DNA of 64,000 bases from Alphaproteobacteria bacterium (GTDB lineage Bacteria > Pseudomonadota > Alphaproteobacteria > SHVR01), in assembly GCA_009694185.1 (NCBI GenBank), contig SHVR01000007.1, positions 1 through 64,000 of the forward strand. The letters run 5' to 3'. A model generated the notes under the pieces. That model was not told where the DNA came from. It did no database searches and was given only the letters and a program-made list of their open reading frames with translations. This document shows positions 38,778 through 49,314 of the stretch, piece after piece (position 1 is the stretch's first letter; each line of letters starts with the position of its first letter). The position numbers and the translations under genes were made by a program.

Positions 38778-38802
38778 ACCCGGCAACTATAGCACGCCGG
38801 GT
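38778..38802 (-). promoter_or_regulatory. Hairpin with -10 element in its loop, upstream of bamD
   Basis: Stem ACCCGGC/GCCGGGT (38778-38784 with 38796-38802) encloses an 11-base loop. On the minus strand the loop reads GTGCTATAGTT, containing TATAGT at 38791-38786. With CTGCGA 17 bases upstream it forms a plausible promoter for bamD about 45 bases before the ATG. The hairpin lies 12 bp from the lpxC stop and may also act as a weak lpxC terminator. Confidence 0.5.
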
Positions 38803-38814
38803 GCGTCGTCGCAG

Positions 38815-39744
38815 CTAGGCGAGGGCCGCCGCCCGCCGGTCGACGGGCGACGGGGCGGCTTCATCAGGGACCCGGACATGGCACCACGCGGTGGGATCGG
38901 CGAACAGCGCGCGCAGAACCGCATTGTTCAGCCGATGACCGGATCGCATGCCCACAAAGCGACCGATGATCGGCGCGCCCGCCAGATAGAGATCGCCCAG
39001 CGCGTCCAGCATCTTGTGCCGCACGAATTCGTCCGGATAGCGCAACCCCTCTTCGTTCAGGATGCGGTCGCCGCTGACCACCACCGCATTGTCGAGAGAG
39101 CCGCCCCGGGCCAGGCCGGCCGAGCGTAGCCGGTCAATCTCGTGAGCGAAGCCGAAGGTGCGCGCCCCGGCGATTTCGCGCTTGAAGGTACCGTTGACAA
39201 GCTTGAGACAGCGTTGCTGGCGCGCCACGGCTTCGGCGTCGAACTCGATCTCGAAATCCACCGTGAATCCGTCGCCTGGCTCCAGCGTCGCATTCTGGAC
39301 CGAGTCGCCGACCGTGACGGCGCGGAGCAGCATGATGGCACGGCGGAACGTGGTTTGTTCCACGACGCCGGCCGCTTCGATCAGGGCCACGAACGGCGCG
39401 GCGCTGCCATCCATCGCGGGGACTTCGTCGCCATCGAGCCGGACGTTGGCATTGTCGATCCCGCAGCCGGCGAAGGCGGCCATCAGATGCTCGATGGTGC
39501 CGACCCGCACGCCCCGGTCGTTGATCAGGGCGGTGCAAAGCTGGGTATCGCCTACCAGATCCCAGCGCGCCGGCAGATGGCCGGCCGGCCCCGGGATATC
39601 GGTACGTTGGAAGTGGATACCACTATCGTCATGGGCCGGCGCCAGCGTCATGGTCACCGGCTTGCCGCTGTGCAGTCCGATGCCGGCAACGGCAACGGCC
39701 CGTCCCAGCGTCTTTTGCCGCGCGGCTCCGCTCCGGGCGATCAT
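38815..39744 (-). CDS. lpxC: UDP-3-O-acyl-N-acetylglucosamine deacetylase, 309 aa
   Basis: LpxC, the committed zinc-dependent step of lipid A synthesis. Predicted zinc ligands are His86 (TIEHLMAAFAG), His243 and Asp247 (RHKMLDALGD), with catalytic His270 in RSGHRLNN. The N-terminus carries AGIGLHSGKPV. I placed the start at MIARSG because a GGGCGGGTGG site lies 5 bases upstream and the length then matches the family; an in-frame ATG 16 codons earlier (39792) cannot be excluded. It follows ftsZ after a hairpin/promoter element, the usual alphaproteobacterial arrangement. Confidence 0.94.
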   Translation of the reverse strand: MIARSGAARQKTLGRAVAVAGIGLHSGKPVTMTLAPAHDDSGIHFQRTDIPGPAGHLPARWDLVGDTQLCTALINDRGVRVGTIEHLMAAFAGCGIDNANVRLDGDEVPAMDGSAAPFVALIEAAGVVEQTTFRRAIMLLRAVTVGDSVQNATLEPGDGFTVDFEIEFDAEAVARQQRCLKLVNGTFKREIAGARTFGFAHEIDRLRSAGLARGGSLDNAVVVSGDRILNEEGLRYPDEFVRHKMLDALGDLYLAGAPIIGRFVGMRSGHRLNNAVLRALFADPTAWCHVRVPDEAAPSPVDRRAAALA

Positions 39745-39878
39745 GTCGACCACCCGCCCCGCGGCAAGCCCGTTTTCATTGCGATGGCGCATGATGTTCT
39801 GTCTTAATCCCCGACCTGTCGGCGTCCGTATCGCCCGCGCGATTGGAACGACGCCCTTGCCCCGGACGCGGCGACAAA

Positions 39879-39914
39879 CGCCCCTTGGGTTAACTATAGA
39901 GAACCCAGGGGGCG
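39879..39914 (-). terminator. ftsZ terminator hairpin with -10-like loop (lpxC promoter)
   Basis: CGCCCCTTGGGTT and AACCCAGGGGGCG form a 13-bp stem with one mismatch around a 10-base loop. On the minus strand the stem ends with GGGGCG followed by TTTGTC, a modest U tract about 70 bases after the ftsZ stop. The loop reads CTCTATAGTT, holding TATAGT (39898-39893) with TTTGAG 16 bases upstream. The element may therefore terminate dcw transcripts and also start lpxC transcription. Confidence 0.65.
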
Positions 39915-39983
39915 CTCAAATCACTCTTTGTTACCGAATGTTACACCGCAATATTTCGTCCGCACGCGAACTCTCGTCGACAC

Positions 39984-41585
39984 TCAATTCGCCTGGCGAC
40001 GAAGGAAGGCGGGGATGTCCAACAGATCCTCCTCGGGCTTGGACATGGCCAGGCGATCGGCGGGGTTAACGCCGCCAACGCGCAATTCGGCGGGCGGGTC
40101 GGCCTGGCGCTCGACCCTGGGTTCGGCGTCGGCGCGTCGGCGCTGACCGCGCCCGACCCCTGTCACGCGCTCGAAGAGACCCGGCAGCCCCGAACGACGC
40201 CGGGGCTCGACCGGCTGGGCGGCGGGCGGATGGGATGATTCGGCCCTGAGCGGTGGCGCCTGGATGGCTGAGCGCTCCGGTTCGGCATATTCGCCACTCG
40301 CCTCGGGGTAAGCGGTGGCCGGCGGCGCCGGCTCGGCGGGCGCGGCGCTCAATGGCGGCTGGCGAACCGCTTGCGGCTCGGCGAATTGTTGTTCGAGGGC
40401 GAGCGAGCCTTCCGATTGCGGCGCCATGGCGGGACGGCCGAATTCGGAGGCGTGGGCGACCGGTTGCGACGCGGCCGGGATCGGCGTGGCCGGGATCGGC
40501 GTGGCCGGCACGAACGGAAAACCGCCACTCATCTGGTTCGCGCCCGACACACCGGCGGTGGAAACGACCCGGAGACGGCCGATCGACTCGATCGTCGGCC
40601 GCGCCATGGTGTTCGGTTGGGCGTCGATCCCCGTCGCTACCACCGAAACGCGCATTTTTCCCACAAGAGACTCATCGAAAGTCGCGCCAAAGATGATGTT
40701 CGCATCCGGTTCGACTTCCTCGCGCACCCGGTTGGCCGCTTCGTCGGCCTCGAACAAGGTCATGTCCGGGCCGCCCGTGATGTTGATCAGCATGCCGCGG
40801 GCACCCTTCATCGACATGTCGTCGAGCAGCGGGTTGGAAATCGCCGCCTCGGCCGCGCGTTTCGCCCGATTATCGCCTTCGGCCTCGCCCGTACCCATCA
40901 TCGCCTTGCCCATCTCGCTCATCACCGCGCGGATGTCGGCAAAGTCGAGGTTGATGAGGCCAGGCATCAGCATCAAGTCCGTGACGCCCCGCACGCCCGC
41001 ATACAGCACGTCGTCCGCCATCTTGAAGGCGTCGGCGAACGTGGTCTTTTCATTAGCCACGCGAAACAGATTCTGGTTGGGCACGATGATCAATGTGTCA
41101 ACGAATCGCGAGAGTTCCTCGATGCCCTGTTCGGCGAGGCGCATGCGGTTCGAGCCTTCGAAATGGAAGGGCTTGGTCACCACGCCGACCGTGAGCACGC
41201 CATGCTCGCGGGCGGCCCGCGCGATGACGGGTGCCGCTCCGGTGCCGGTGCCACCGCCCATGCCGGCCGTAATGAACGCCATGTGGCTACCGGCCAGCCG
41301 CTCCATGATGTCGTCGAGGGCTTCCTCGGCCGCGGCGCGGCCGATGTCGGGCCTGGAGCCGGCGCCGAGACCATGGGTCAAGTTCAGCCCAAGCTGGATG
41401 CGGCAATCCGACTGCGACATCTGTAGCGACTGGGCGTCGGTGTTCGCCACCATGAATTCGACGCCGGCCAAATTCGACCGGATCATGTTATTCACGGCAT
41501 TGCCCCCGGCGCCGCCGATGCCGACGACCACGATGCGTGGCTTCAAATCCTTTTGATGATCCGCGATCCCGATTTTGATCGTCAT
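39984..41585 (-). CDS. ftsZ: Cell division protein FtsZ, 533 aa
   Basis: Tubulin-like GTPase that forms the Z ring at midcell. The GTP-binding signature GGGTGTG is at residues 110-116, with [15 protein letters not shown] at 21-35 and [11 protein letters not shown] for the T7 synergy loop. The globular core ends near residue 325; a linker of about 190 residues rich in Pro, Ala and Glu follows, and the conserved C-terminal peptide [14 protein letters not shown] (FtsA/ZipA-type binding) closes the protein. The linker contains [12 protein letters not shown], encoded by a 15-bp tandem repeat. A GGAGGGCGG site supports the start. Confidence 0.97.
   Translation of the reverse strand: MTIKIGIADHQKDLKPRIVVVGIGGAGGNAVNNMIRSNLAGVEFMVANTDAQSLQMSQSDCRIQLGLNLTHGLGAGSRPDIGRAAAEEALDDIMERLAGSHMAFITAGMGGGTGTGAAPVIARAAREHGVLTVGVVTKPFHFEGSNRMRLAEQGIEELSRFVDTLIIVPNQNLFRVANEKTTFADAFKMADDVLYAGVRGVTDLMLMPGLINLDFADIRAVMSEMGKAMMGTGEAEGDNRAKRAAEAAISNPLLDDMSMKGARGMLINITGGPDMTLFEADEAANRVREEVEPDANIIFGATFDESLVGKMRVSVVATGIDAQPNTMARPTIESIGRLRVVSTAGVSGANQMSGGFPFVPATPIPATPIPAASQPVAHASEFGRPAMAPQSEGSLALEQQFAEPQAVRQPPLSAAPAEPAPPATAYPEASGEYAEPERSAIQAPPLRAESSHPPAAQPVEPRRRSGLPGLFERVTGVGRGQRRRADAEPRVERQADPPAELRVGGVNPADRLAMSKPEEDLLDIPAFLRRQAN
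40471..40508. repeat. 15-bp tandem repeat in the FtsZ linker
   Basis: Two 15-bp units, GCGGCCGGGATCGGC and GTGGCCGGGATCGGC, followed by a partial third, encode PATPI repeats in the disordered linker of FtsZ. The period keeps the frame. Confidence 0.85.
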
Positions 41586-41683
41586 GTCCGCCCTCCTGAA
41601 CAGGTTAACTCGTGACGCGACAGTTTGCCCCTGTCAACGCCACTGAAATTTGCCACGTGTTTCCCCGCATTCACCGCGCGTCC

Positions 41684-42937
41684 TCATAGATGTTCGCGAA
41701 GCCAACTGCCGACTCGGCCGAGCATGCCCGTCTGCTCCGGCCGCATGAATGACTGGCTCGGCAGTTCGGCTCGGTTCTGATGGGCATAGGCCAGCAGACC
41801 GGCACAAGTGGCGAACGCGGGGCCGCTCACCGCGTCGGCGAGGCCGGTCACGCGCACCGGCCGGCCCATGCGCACCTGCTTGTCGAGCACCAACTGGGCG
41901 AGCTCCCGGAGACCTTGAAGCTGGCTCGCGCCACCGGTCAGCACGACGCGCCGCCCGGCGACGCGGTCGAACCCGCTGGCCTCGAGCCGCTGGCGAACGA
42001 GCTCAAGCGTCTCCTCGATCCTGGGTTGGATGATGCCAACCAGGATCGACTTCGGCACATGATTGGCGCTCGCCGGGTCGTCCTCGCCGATGGGCGGCAC
42101 GTCGATGACATCGCGCTGGTCGCTCTGCTGACTGAGGCAACTCCCGTAGAGCGTCTTTAAGCGTTCGGCATGCGGGAGCGGCGTCGACAGGCCGCGCGCC
42201 ACGTCGCTGGTTACATGCCCGCCACCGATGGGCAGGCTGTCCGTGAAGATGACGCTGCCGTCATAGAAGACCGCGATGCTGGTCGACCCGCCCCCCAGGT
42301 CGATGAGCGTCACACCGAGGTCGGTCTCGTCCTCCACCAGCGTCGAGAGGCCCGCCGCGTACGGTGAGACGACGAAGGCGTCGATGTCGAGGTGACCGCG
42401 CGCCGCGCAAGTCGCCAGGTTGCGCACGGGGCCCGAATCGGCGGTGATCACATGCATGTCGACGCCGAGACGCCGTCCGAACATGCCGCGCGGATCGCGA
42501 ATGCCGCGATTGCCGTCCAGGGTGTAGCCGAGCGGAATGAAATGCAGCAGCTCGCGGTCGTTGGGATCGCAGAGCGAGCGACCTTGGGCAAGTGCCCGGC
42601 GGACGTCGTTATCGGCCACTTCCGGACTGGCGATCTCGACTTCGACATGGATGCTCTGCGACAGCGGCCGGCCGCTGGTCACGTTCAGTACCACATGGCG
42701 AACTGTCTCGCCCGCCATCTGCTCGGCGGCGCTGACCGTGTTGACGATCGTCGCCTCGGCCGCGTCCATGTCAACGATGAGGCCGCCGCGCACGCCTTTC
42801 GATTCCTGGTAGCCGATGCCAATAACCCGCAAGTGGCCGCCGCCGTCGGCCTGGGCGATGAAACAGCAGCATTTCGTCGAGCCCACATCGAGTGCCGCGA
42901 TCACGCCGTTCCACGGTTTAGTCAAAGCCTTGTTCAC
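41684..42937 (-). CDS. ftsA: Cell division protein FtsA, 417 aa
   Basis: Actin-like ATPase that anchors FtsZ to the membrane and recruits late division proteins. Actin-fold motifs are visible: phosphate 1 AALDVGSTKCCCFIA near residues 14-28, phosphate 2 LIDLGGGSTSIAVF and the adenosine motif VVLTGGASQLQGL. A C-terminal amphipathic helix (MLGRVGSWLREHL) is the membrane-targeting sequence. The start is GTG with a GGGGGAG site. ftsQ ends 28 bp upstream; 98 bp separate it from ftsZ. Confidence 0.96.
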   Translation of the reverse strand: MNKALTKPWNGVIAALDVGSTKCCCFIAQADGGGHLRVIGIGYQESKGVRGGLIVDMDAAEATIVNTVSAAEQMAGETVRHVVLNVTSGRPLSQSIHVEVEIASPEVADNDVRRALAQGRSLCDPNDRELLHFIPLGYTLDGNRGIRDPRGMFGRRLGVDMHVITADSGPVRNLATCAARGHLDIDAFVVSPYAAGLSTLVEDETDLGVTLIDLGGGSTSIAVFYDGSVIFTDSLPIGGGHVTSDVARGLSTPLPHAERLKTLYGSCLSQQSDQRDVIDVPPIGEDDPASANHVPKSILVGIIQPRIEETLELVRQRLEASGFDRVAGRRVVLTGGASQLQGLRELAQLVLDKQVRMGRPVRVTGLADAVSGPAFATCAGLLAYAHQNRAELPSQSFMRPEQTGMLGRVGSWLREHL

Positions 42938-42965
42938 AATTCGCTCCCCCGCTCCCGCATCCGCG

Positions 42966-43811
42966 TCACGTCGGCTTGCCCGGCGTTTTGGGCTTCTTAA
43001 TCCCGGTCCCGGACGGCTCGATCACCAGGCGATCCGGCAGGCGGAAGTCGATCACCGTCAGGTTCCGCGATAGGAGGCCTTGCGCCCGTTCGAGGCGGGC
43101 GAAACGATGCCACGCACCGGCTGGATCGGCGGCCGGCAGGCGCAGCTCGACCCGGTCCTCGAAACGGATATTCCAGCGCCGGCCCGAGACGCGAATGGCC
43201 GCCGTCACTCGCAATGCCAGTTCCGGCTCGCTCGCCAGCATGGCGAGCAGCGTGGCGGCGTGCTGCGGCGCGTCGTCGCCGACGAGGATCGGCAAATGAT
43301 GGAAAGGCCGAACGTCGCCGACCGGGATCACCACGCCATCCATGTCGATGACCCGGAAGCGGCCGCGCTCCTGCCAGAGCGCAAGCGCCACGCGCTCCTC
43401 GATCCGAACGCGCACAGTCCCCGGCAGACTTCGCTCCACGGTGGCCGACCGGATCCAGGGCGATGCCTCGAGGGCCGCGCGCGCGCCGGCGGGACTGAAG
43501 GCGAGGATCGGGTCGCCCCGCTTCACATCGAGCGCGGCCAGCACGGTGGCGGATGGGGTCGTGTGGCGGCCGGAGACAATGACCTCGTCGACCCTGAGGC
43601 CGAGGGTGGCGGTCGTCTCCAAGAGTGCCGCCATGCCGGTCCGCGCGACCGCGCCAAAAATATTCGACTGCATGCCGACATAGGCGGCACCCGCCGAACC
43701 GGCGAGACATGCGACGGCAATCGCGGCGCCCAGGGCGCGGCGCACTCGAGCGCCGAGGAAGACGCGGCGCTGGCGTCCGTTGGGCGTCGCTCGCTCGGTC
43801 ACCGGTCGCAT
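42966..43811 (-). CDS. ftsQ: Cell division protein FtsQ, 281 aa
   Basis: Bitopic membrane protein linking early and late division proteins (with FtsB and FtsL). A basic cytoplasmic tail (residues 1-25) precedes one membrane helix (about 26-46), then a POTRA domain with LRVDEVIVSGRHTTPSATVLAAL and a beta-domain ending in RLPDRLVIEPSG. Length and layout match the family. It overlaps the ddl 3' end by 13 bp. Confidence 0.94.
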   Translation of the reverse strand: MRPVTERATPNGRQRRVFLGARVRRALGAAIAVACLAGSAGAAYVGMQSNIFGAVARTGMAALLETTATLGLRVDEVIVSGRHTTPSATVLAALDVKRGDPILAFSPAGARAALEASPWIRSATVERSLPGTVRVRIEERVALALWQERGRFRVIDMDGVVIPVGDVRPFHHLPILVGDDAPQHAATLLAMLASEPELALRVTAAIRVSGRRWNIRFEDRVELRLPAADPAGAWHRFARLERAQGLLSRNLTVIDFRLPDRLVIEPSGTGIKKPKTPGKPT

Positions 43812-44710
43812 TCGGCGTGCTCCACCATCCAGTTCACCAGCTCGGTAAAGGAATAGCCGGCATGGGCCGCGATCTCGGGCACCAGCGACAAGGGCGTCAT
43901 GCCCGGCTGGGTGTTGATTTCGAGGAGATAAAGCGTCCCCGGATTGCCACTAATATCGTCATAGCGCAGGTCCGAGCGCGTGATGCCGCGACAGCCGAGG
44001 GTGCGATGCGCCAGCAGCGACATATGTTCGGCTTCGGCGTAGATGCCCGGCGGCAGCGGCGCCGGGCACAGGTGATCGGCCTTGCCCTCGGTATATTTTG
44101 CCGCGTAGTCGTAGAAGCCCTGGCGCGGCCGGATCTCGAGCACGCCGAGCGCCATGTCGTCCATCACCGCGACCGTAAGCTCGCGGCCGGGAATGTAGCG
44201 CTCGACCATCACCTGCTCGCCATAAGGCCAGGTGGCGGCATCGATCGGCGGGCGATTGTCGCCTTCGAATACGATCCTGACACCGACGCTCGAGCCTTCA
44301 TAAGGCGGTTTGACGACATAGGGCGCCGGCATCTGGCGGGCCGCCTCGCCAAGGGCAACGGTGACACCCTCGGGGCAGCGGATTCCGGCATCCGCAAAGA
44401 GACGCTTCGCCATGGGCTTGTCGATAGCCAAGGCGGACGCGCGCCGGCCGGAGTGGGTATAGGGGATGGCCAACGTGTCGAGCAGGCCCTGCACCGTGCC
44501 GTCTTCGCCAAAGGGTCCGTGCAAGGCGTTGAAGACGGCATCGGGGCGAGGGGTGAGTGCCTGAATGAGGGCGATCAGGTCCGGCGTGACGTCGATGGTG
44601 ACGACCTCGTGACCAAGCTCGCGGAGTGCGGCCGTGACGGCGTCGCCCGTTACCAGCGAGACGGCGCGTTCGGCCGACCACCCCCCCATGAGCACGGCAA
44701 CCCGCTTCAT
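43799..44710 (-). CDS. ddl: D-alanine-D-alanine ligase, 303 aa
   Basis: ATP-grasp ligase making the D-Ala-D-Ala dipeptide for peptidoglycan. The N-terminus VAVLMGGWSAERAVSL is typical of DdlB; NALHGPFGEDGTVQGLLD, GSSVGV and the metal-binding LLEINTQPGMTPLSLVP follow. The start was placed at MKRVAV, whose ATG overlaps the murB stop (ATGA); the frame upstream overlaps murB. Length is normal. Confidence 0.96.
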   Translation of the reverse strand: MKRVAVLMGGWSAERAVSLVTGDAVTAALRELGHEVVTIDVTPDLIALIQALTPRPDAVFNALHGPFGEDGTVQGLLDTLAIPYTHSGRRASALAIDKPMAKRLFADAGIRCPEGVTVALGEAARQMPAPYVVKPPYEGSSVGVRIVFEGDNRPPIDAATWPYGEQVMVERYIPGRELTVAVMDDMALGVLEIRPRQGFYDYAAKYTEGKADHLCPAPLPPGIYAEAEHMSLLAHRTLGCRGITRSDLRYDDISGNPGTLYLLEINTQPGMTPLSLVPEIAAHAGYSFTELVNWMVEHAECDR

Positions 44711-45645
44711 GCCGCGTCTCCGCCGGGCAAGCACACACCGATGCGGCGGATTTCCCACTCCAGGGCGATGCCGGTCCGGGCCAATACCCGACGCTGTACC
44801 TCCTTGCCAAGTGCCTCCACGTCGGCGGCCGAGGCGTCGCCGGTATTGATCAGGAAGTTGCAGTGCTTTTCCGAAACCATCGCCCCGCCGATCCGAAGCC
44901 CCCGGCAACCGGCACGCTCGATCAGCTCCCAGGCCTTTTCACCGGGTGGGTTCTTGAAGGTGCTGCCGCCGGTCCGGGTGCGAAGCGGTTGGCTCGCCTC
45001 GCGGGCCTGGGCGATCTCGCTCATCCGGCGACGCACCGCCGTCGGATCGTCGGGCCGACCGCGAAACGTCGCCGCGACCACGATCCAGTCGTCGCGGAGC
45101 GCGCTCCGGCGATAGGCGAGGCCGAGTTCGCTCGGACCCAGCCCGTGCCGCTCGCCCCGCCCGTCGAGAGCTTCGGCCGTCACCAGCACGTCCTTGACCT
45201 CGACGCCATAGGCACCGGCGTTCATACGCACCGCGCCGCCGACCGTGCCCGGCACGCCAGAGAAGAATTCGAGGCCGCCGAGGCCGGCTTCGGCCGCGGT
45301 CAGGGCGACATTGAGTGCGAGCGCCCCGGCGCCCGCGCGGATGGCGCCATCGGCGCTGGATATCGGGGCGAAGCCTTTGCCGAGCCGCACAACGACCCCG
45401 GGCACGCCGCCGTCGCGCACCAAGAGGTTGGAGCCGACGCCGATCACCGTCACCGGTACCTCGGCCGGCTTCGACGCCAGGAAGTGCCGCAGATCGTCGA
45501 CGTCGGCCGGCCGGAACATGACCTCGGCCGACCCGCCGACGCGGAACCAGGTGACGGGTGCCAGCGGTGCCTCCGGCGTGTAGCGGCCCGCGACCGGCGG
45601 CAACCGCTCGATGAGGCCGGTGACGGCGCGCCTTGCGGTGATCAT
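44707..45645 (-). CDS. murB: UDP-N-acetylenolpyruvoylglucosamine reductase, 312 aa
   Basis: MurB, an FAD enzyme reducing UDP-GlcNAc-enolpyruvate to UDP-MurNAc. FAD-binding residues lie in [25 protein letters not shown] near residues 60-84; the catalytic Ser lies in [12 protein letters not shown], with YRRSALRDD characteristic of type I/IIa enzymes. ATGA overlaps join it to murC upstream and ddl downstream. Confidence 0.96.
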   Translation of the reverse strand: MITARRAVTGLIERLPPVAGRYTPEAPLAPVTWFRVGGSAEVMFRPADVDDLRHFLASKPAEVPVTVIGVGSNLLVRDGGVPGVVVRLGKGFAPISSADGAIRAGAGALALNVALTAAEAGLGGLEFFSGVPGTVGGAVRMNAGAYGVEVKDVLVTAEALDGRGERHGLGPSELGLAYRRSALRDDWIVVAATFRGRPDDPTAVRRRMSEIAQAREASQPLRTRTGGSTFKNPPGEKAWELIERAGCRGLRIGGAMVSEKHCNFLINTGDASAADVEALGKEVQRRVLARTGIALEWEIRRIGVCLPGGDAA

Positions 45646-47063
45646 CGCCTTGCCTCCGCCGCTAGACGGTCAAGCTCGTCGGGGAGCGCGTGAGCCCAGT
45701 TGGTAATGCTGCCGGCGCCGAGGCAAACCACCATGTCGCCCGACTGAGCAAGGCCGCGCACCGTTTCGGCGAGCCGCTCGGGTCCCGGTAGCGCCACGAC
45801 GTGACGATGACCATGGGCGCGCAGCCCATCGACCAGCCGCTCGCGATCGACGCCCTGGATAGGCTGTTCTCCGGCCGCATAAACCTCGGCGACGATCACC
45901 GCGTCCGCGTCGTTGAAGCAGGTGCAGAATTCTTCCAAGAGATCGGCGAGCCGCGAGTAGCGGTGCGGTTGGACGACGGCGATGACGCGGTTCCGGCCGG
46001 CGAAGCGGGCGGCCTTGAGGACCGCCCTGATCTCGACGGGGTGGTGGCCGTAATCGTCGATGACGGTGATGCCCTGCGCCACGCCGGTGCGGGTAAAGCG
46101 GCGCTTGACGCCACGAAAACCGCCGAGCGCCCGGCGTAGCACCCGGTCCGCGACGCCCATCTCCTGGCCGATCGCGACGGCGACAAGGGAGTTCTCAACA
46201 TTGTGCTCGCCCAGCATCGGCAGCCTGAGCGCGGTGATCGTGCGCGCCTGGCCGCCAGACCGCCCGCCGAGCACCACATCGTAGGTGGCACCGTCAGGGT
46301 CCATTCTCACATTGAGCGCGCGCACATCCGCCTGGGGGCTGAACCCATAGGTGACGATACGCCGATCGCTGACGCGCGCGACCAGGGCCCGGACTTCCGG
46401 ATGGTCGATGCAAAGCGCCGCGAAACCGTAGAAAGGGATGTTCTCCACGAAACGCAGGAAGGCGTCACGCAGGGCATCGAAACTGCCATAATGGTCGAGG
46501 TGCTCGCGGTCGATGTTGGTCACGACGGCGATCGTCGCCGGCAGGCGCACGAAGGTGCCATCGGATTCGTCCGCCTCGACCACCATCCAGTCGCCGGTGC
46601 CGAGCCTTGTATTGCTGCCATAGGCGTTGATGATGCCGCCGTTGATCACCGTCGGATCGAGTTCGGCTGCCTCCAGCAACGCCGCGACGAGCGAGGTGGT
46701 CGTGGTCTTGCCATGGGTCCCGCCAACGGCGATCGACCATTTGAGCCGCATGAGTTCGGCCAGCATCTCGGCCCGCCGGACGATCGGCAGGAAGCGCTGG
46801 CGCGCGGCGACCAGTTCCGGGTTGTCGGGCTGGACCGCCGAGGAGAAGACGACCACCTGGCCGTCGCCCAGATTCTCCGCGGCATGTCCGACTTTGACGT
46901 CGATCCCAAGCTCGCTGAGGCGTTTGACGTTGGCGCCGTCGGCCTTGTCGCTGCCTTGCACCTGGTAGCCGAGATTGTGCATCACCTCGGCAATGCCGCT
47001 CATGCCGATGCCGCCAATACCGACAAAGTGAATGGGTCCGATGCTGAGCGGCAGGCCCTTCAT
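45642..47063 (-). CDS. murC: UDP-N-acetylmuramate-L-alanine ligase, 473 aa
   Basis: MurC adds L-Ala to UDP-MurNAc. The N-terminal Rossmann motif [17 protein letters not shown] is at residues 11-27; the ATP loop GTHGKTTT is at 115-122; EADESDGTF and [11 protein letters not shown] follow, with the C-terminal [14 protein letters not shown]. The start MKGLPL overlaps the murG stop (ATGA); the frame extends upstream into murG, which is not coding here. Normal length. Confidence 0.97.
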   Translation of the reverse strand: MKGLPLSIGPIHFVGIGGIGMSGIAEVMHNLGYQVQGSDKADGANVKRLSELGIDVKVGHAAENLGDGQVVVFSSAVQPDNPELVAARQRFLPIVRRAEMLAELMRLKWSIAVGGTHGKTTTTSLVAALLEAAELDPTVINGGIINAYGSNTRLGTGDWMVVEADESDGTFVRLPATIAVVTNIDREHLDHYGSFDALRDAFLRFVENIPFYGFAALCIDHPEVRALVARVSDRRIVTYGFSPQADVRALNVRMDPDGATYDVVLGGRSGGQARTITALRLPMLGEHNVENSLVAVAIGQEMGVADRVLRRALGGFRGVKRRFTRTGVAQGITVIDDYGHHPVEIRAVLKAARFAGRNRVIAVVQPHRYSRLADLLEEFCTCFNDADAVIVAEVYAAGEQPIQGVDRERLVDGLRAHGHRHVVALPGPERLAETVRGLAQSGDMVVCLGAGSITNWAHALPDELDRLAAEARR

Positions 47064-48193
47064 GCGGCGAGGTTCCTTGGCCCGTCGGCGGCACCCGTTC
47101 CGGGCCTGCTCCGAGCGAGTGCCAGCGCCAGTTCGGCCAAACGATGGGTGGCGTCCGGCTGCCCGAGGCCGGCCATGCGCGCGGCGGCCTGGCTCAAGCG
47201 CGCCGGCGCGGCCAGCACCGACTCGAGGCGGGCAACCAGAGCCTCGGCGTGGAATGCCGCCTCGGGTATCAGCCAGCCGGCGCCCGCCTCGTCGATGGCG
47301 CCGGCGTTGGCCGTCTGATGGTCGTCGGTGGCGAAGGGGTAGGGCACGAGAATGGCCGGCCGGCCGGCCACGGTCAGCTCCGCCACGGTCGAGGCGCCGG
47401 CGCGGGCAATGACCAAGTGGGTGCCGGCCAGCCGCTGGGGTACGTCGTCGAAGAAATTGGCGAGTTCGCCATCGACGCCGGCGGCCCTGACCGCCGCCCG
47501 GGTAGCCGCCAAGTCCTCCGGTCGACACTGCTGAGTGAGTTTGATCCGGGCCCGCAACGCCGGCGGCAGCAGAGCCAGGGCCTCGGGCAGGACTCGGCTG
47601 AACACGCGCGCCCCTTGGCTGCCGCCCAGCACCAGGATGGCAAGCGTTCCGTCGGCGACCGGTGCCGTGTAGGGCGTCTCTCGGAGTAATGCGAACGCGG
47701 GCCTGACGGGGTTGCCGGTCTGGACGGTCTTCGCCCGGTCGGCCGGGCGAATGAAACGGACCTCGGCAAAGGATGTGGCGATCCGATCGACCCGCCCGGC
47801 CAGCACCCGGTTGGCGCGGCCGAGAACGGCATTCTGCTCGTGCACGAGTGTGGGAATACCGGCCCAGCTCGCGGCCAGCATGGTGGGGAAGGACGGGTAG
47901 CCACCGAAGCCGATGACCGCGGCCGGCTTCAGGCGTTGCAGCCAGCGCCGCGCCTGGCAGATGCCGAGGGCGATCGTCGTGGCGCCGCCGACCCGGGCAC
48001 CGAAGCCGCCGGACAGAGTGGCGGCGGCAATGGCATGGCTGTCGATGCCGGTGCCAAAGGCGGCGCCGCGGCGATCGGTCACCACACTGACTTCGGCGCC
48101 CGCGGCCAACAGTGCTTCGGCGAGCGCCTGAGCGGGATAGATGTGGCCGCCGGTTCCGCCGGTTGCCAGCACGATGCGGGGGCGGACACTCAT
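47060..48193 (-). CDS. murG: Undecaprenyldiphospho-muramoylpentapeptide N-acetylglucosaminyltransferase, 377 aa
   Basis: MurG makes lipid II from lipid I at the cytoplasmic membrane surface. G loops of the GT28 family are present: [20 protein letters not shown] near residues 9-28 and [16 protein letters not shown]; the donor site has [13 protein letters not shown] and [13 protein letters not shown]. Peripheral membrane protein. It overlaps murC downstream by 4 bp (ATGA) and meets ftsW through the same type of overlap. Confidence 0.96.
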   Translation of the reverse strand: MSVRPRIVLATGGTGGHIYPAQALAEALLAAGAEVSVVTDRRGAAFGTGIDSHAIAAATLSGGFGARVGGATTIALGICQARRWLQRLKPAAVIGFGGYPSFPTMLAASWAGIPTLVHEQNAVLGRANRVLAGRVDRIATSFAEVRFIRPADRAKTVQTGNPVRPAFALLRETPYTAPVADGTLAILVLGGSQGARVFSRVLPEALALLPPALRARIKLTQQCRPEDLAATRAAVRAAGVDGELANFFDDVPQRLAGTHLVIARAGASTVAELTVAGRPAILVPYPFATDDHQTANAGAIDEAGAGWLIPEAAFHAEALVARLESVLAAPARLSQAAARMAGLGQPDATHRLAELALALARSRPGTGAADGPRNLAA

Positions 48194-49314
48194 GGCAGGC
48201 TACTCGTCTCGGCCCGGCGGCGCGTCAGCGCCAGCACCATGCCCATGGCGAGGGCGAGCGCCAACAGCGACGAGCCGCCATAGCTCACGAGCGGCAGGGT
48301 CATGCCCTTGGTCGGGATCAGGTGCAGGGACGAGGCCATATTGACGAACGCTTGCAGGCCGAAAACGGTCAGCAGGCCACCGACCGCCAGGAGCACGAAC
48401 AGGCTGCGCTCGTCGAGCAGCCGCAGGAAGCCGCGCAGCACGATGAAGGCGAACAGGGCGACGATGATTAGGCAAGCGAATAGCCCCATCTCCTCGCCGA
48501 TCACGGCGAAAATGAAGTCGGCATGGGCGTCCGGCAGCAAAGCCTTGATCCGGCCCTCGGCCGGCCCCTGGCCGAACAGCCCGCCATTCACGAACGCCTC
48601 GCGCGAACGGTCGACCTGGTAGCTGTCGCCCGACGCTGGGTCGAGGAAACGGTCCACCCGGCTCGCGACATGCGGAAAAACGAAATAGGCGCCAACGGCA
48701 CCGAACACGGCCGCCGTCGCGAGCACCGCGACCAGCCAGCCCGACAGTCCGGCGAGAAAGAACTGCGAGAGCCACGCGGTCGCGACGATCAACACGGTGC
48801 CAAGGTCGGGCTGCTTGATAATGAGGCCGAGCGTGACGGCGCACAGTAGAAACGCGATCAGCCAGCCGGCCATGTTCCCATTGCTCCGCCACTCCGCGAA
48901 CAGCCAGGCGGACACCACGATGAGCGACACCTTGGCGAACTCCGAGGCTTGCAGGGAAAAGCCGCCGATACTCAGCCAGCGCCGGGCGCCCTTGATCTCG
49001 ACACCGGTCGACAGCGTGAGGGCCAGGAGCACCAGGGATACGAAAAACACCAGCAGCGCCAGGCGATTCACATCCTTGGGTGCCAACAGCGATGTGCCGA
49101 CCATGATCGCGATGGCGGGCCCGAGCAGGAGCAAGTGCCGCTTGACGAAGTGCAAGGGCTCCGCGCCGATGTTCTTGGCCACCGCCGGGCTCGCGGCCAG
49201 CACCAGCACGGCGCCGATGGCGACGAGCGAGAGCAGGGCGAGCAGCATCCAACGGTCGACGGTCCACCACCAGCGGCCGAAGATGCTGGTATCGCTGCGC
49301 GCGACCGCCATCAT
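48190..49314 (-). CDS. ftsW: SEDS family peptidoglycan glycosyltransferase FtsW, 374 aa
   Basis: Septal peptidoglycan polymerase working with FtsI. About ten membrane helices are visible. Signature segments include [39 protein letters not shown], the loop with [14 protein letters not shown], and [24 protein letters not shown]. The start MMAVARSD was set because its ATG overlaps the murD stop (ATGA). Typical length. Confidence 0.95.
   Translation of the reverse strand: MMAVARSDTSIFGRWWWTVDRWMLLALLSLVAIGAVLVLAASPAVAKNIGAEPLHFVKRHLLLLGPAIAIMVGTSLLAPKDVNRLALLVFFVSLVLLALTLSTGVEIKGARRWLSIGGFSLQASEFAKVSLIVVSAWLFAEWRSNGNMAGWLIAFLLCAVTLGLIIKQPDLGTVLIVATAWLSQFFLAGLSGWLVAVLATAAVFGAVGAYFVFPHVASRVDRFLDPASGDSYQVDRSREAFVNGGLFGQGPAEGRIKALLPDAHADFIFAVIGEEMGLFACLIIVALFAFIVLRGFLRLLDERSLFVLLAVGGLLTVFGLQAFVNMASSLHLIPTKGMTLPLVSYGGSSLLALALAMGMVLALTRRRAETSSLP

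Noticed and set aside
40315-41556. A 413-codon plus-strand open frame opposite ftsZ
   Set aside because: Shadow of ftsZ; no ribosome binding site and low-complexity Ser/Ala/Arg composition.
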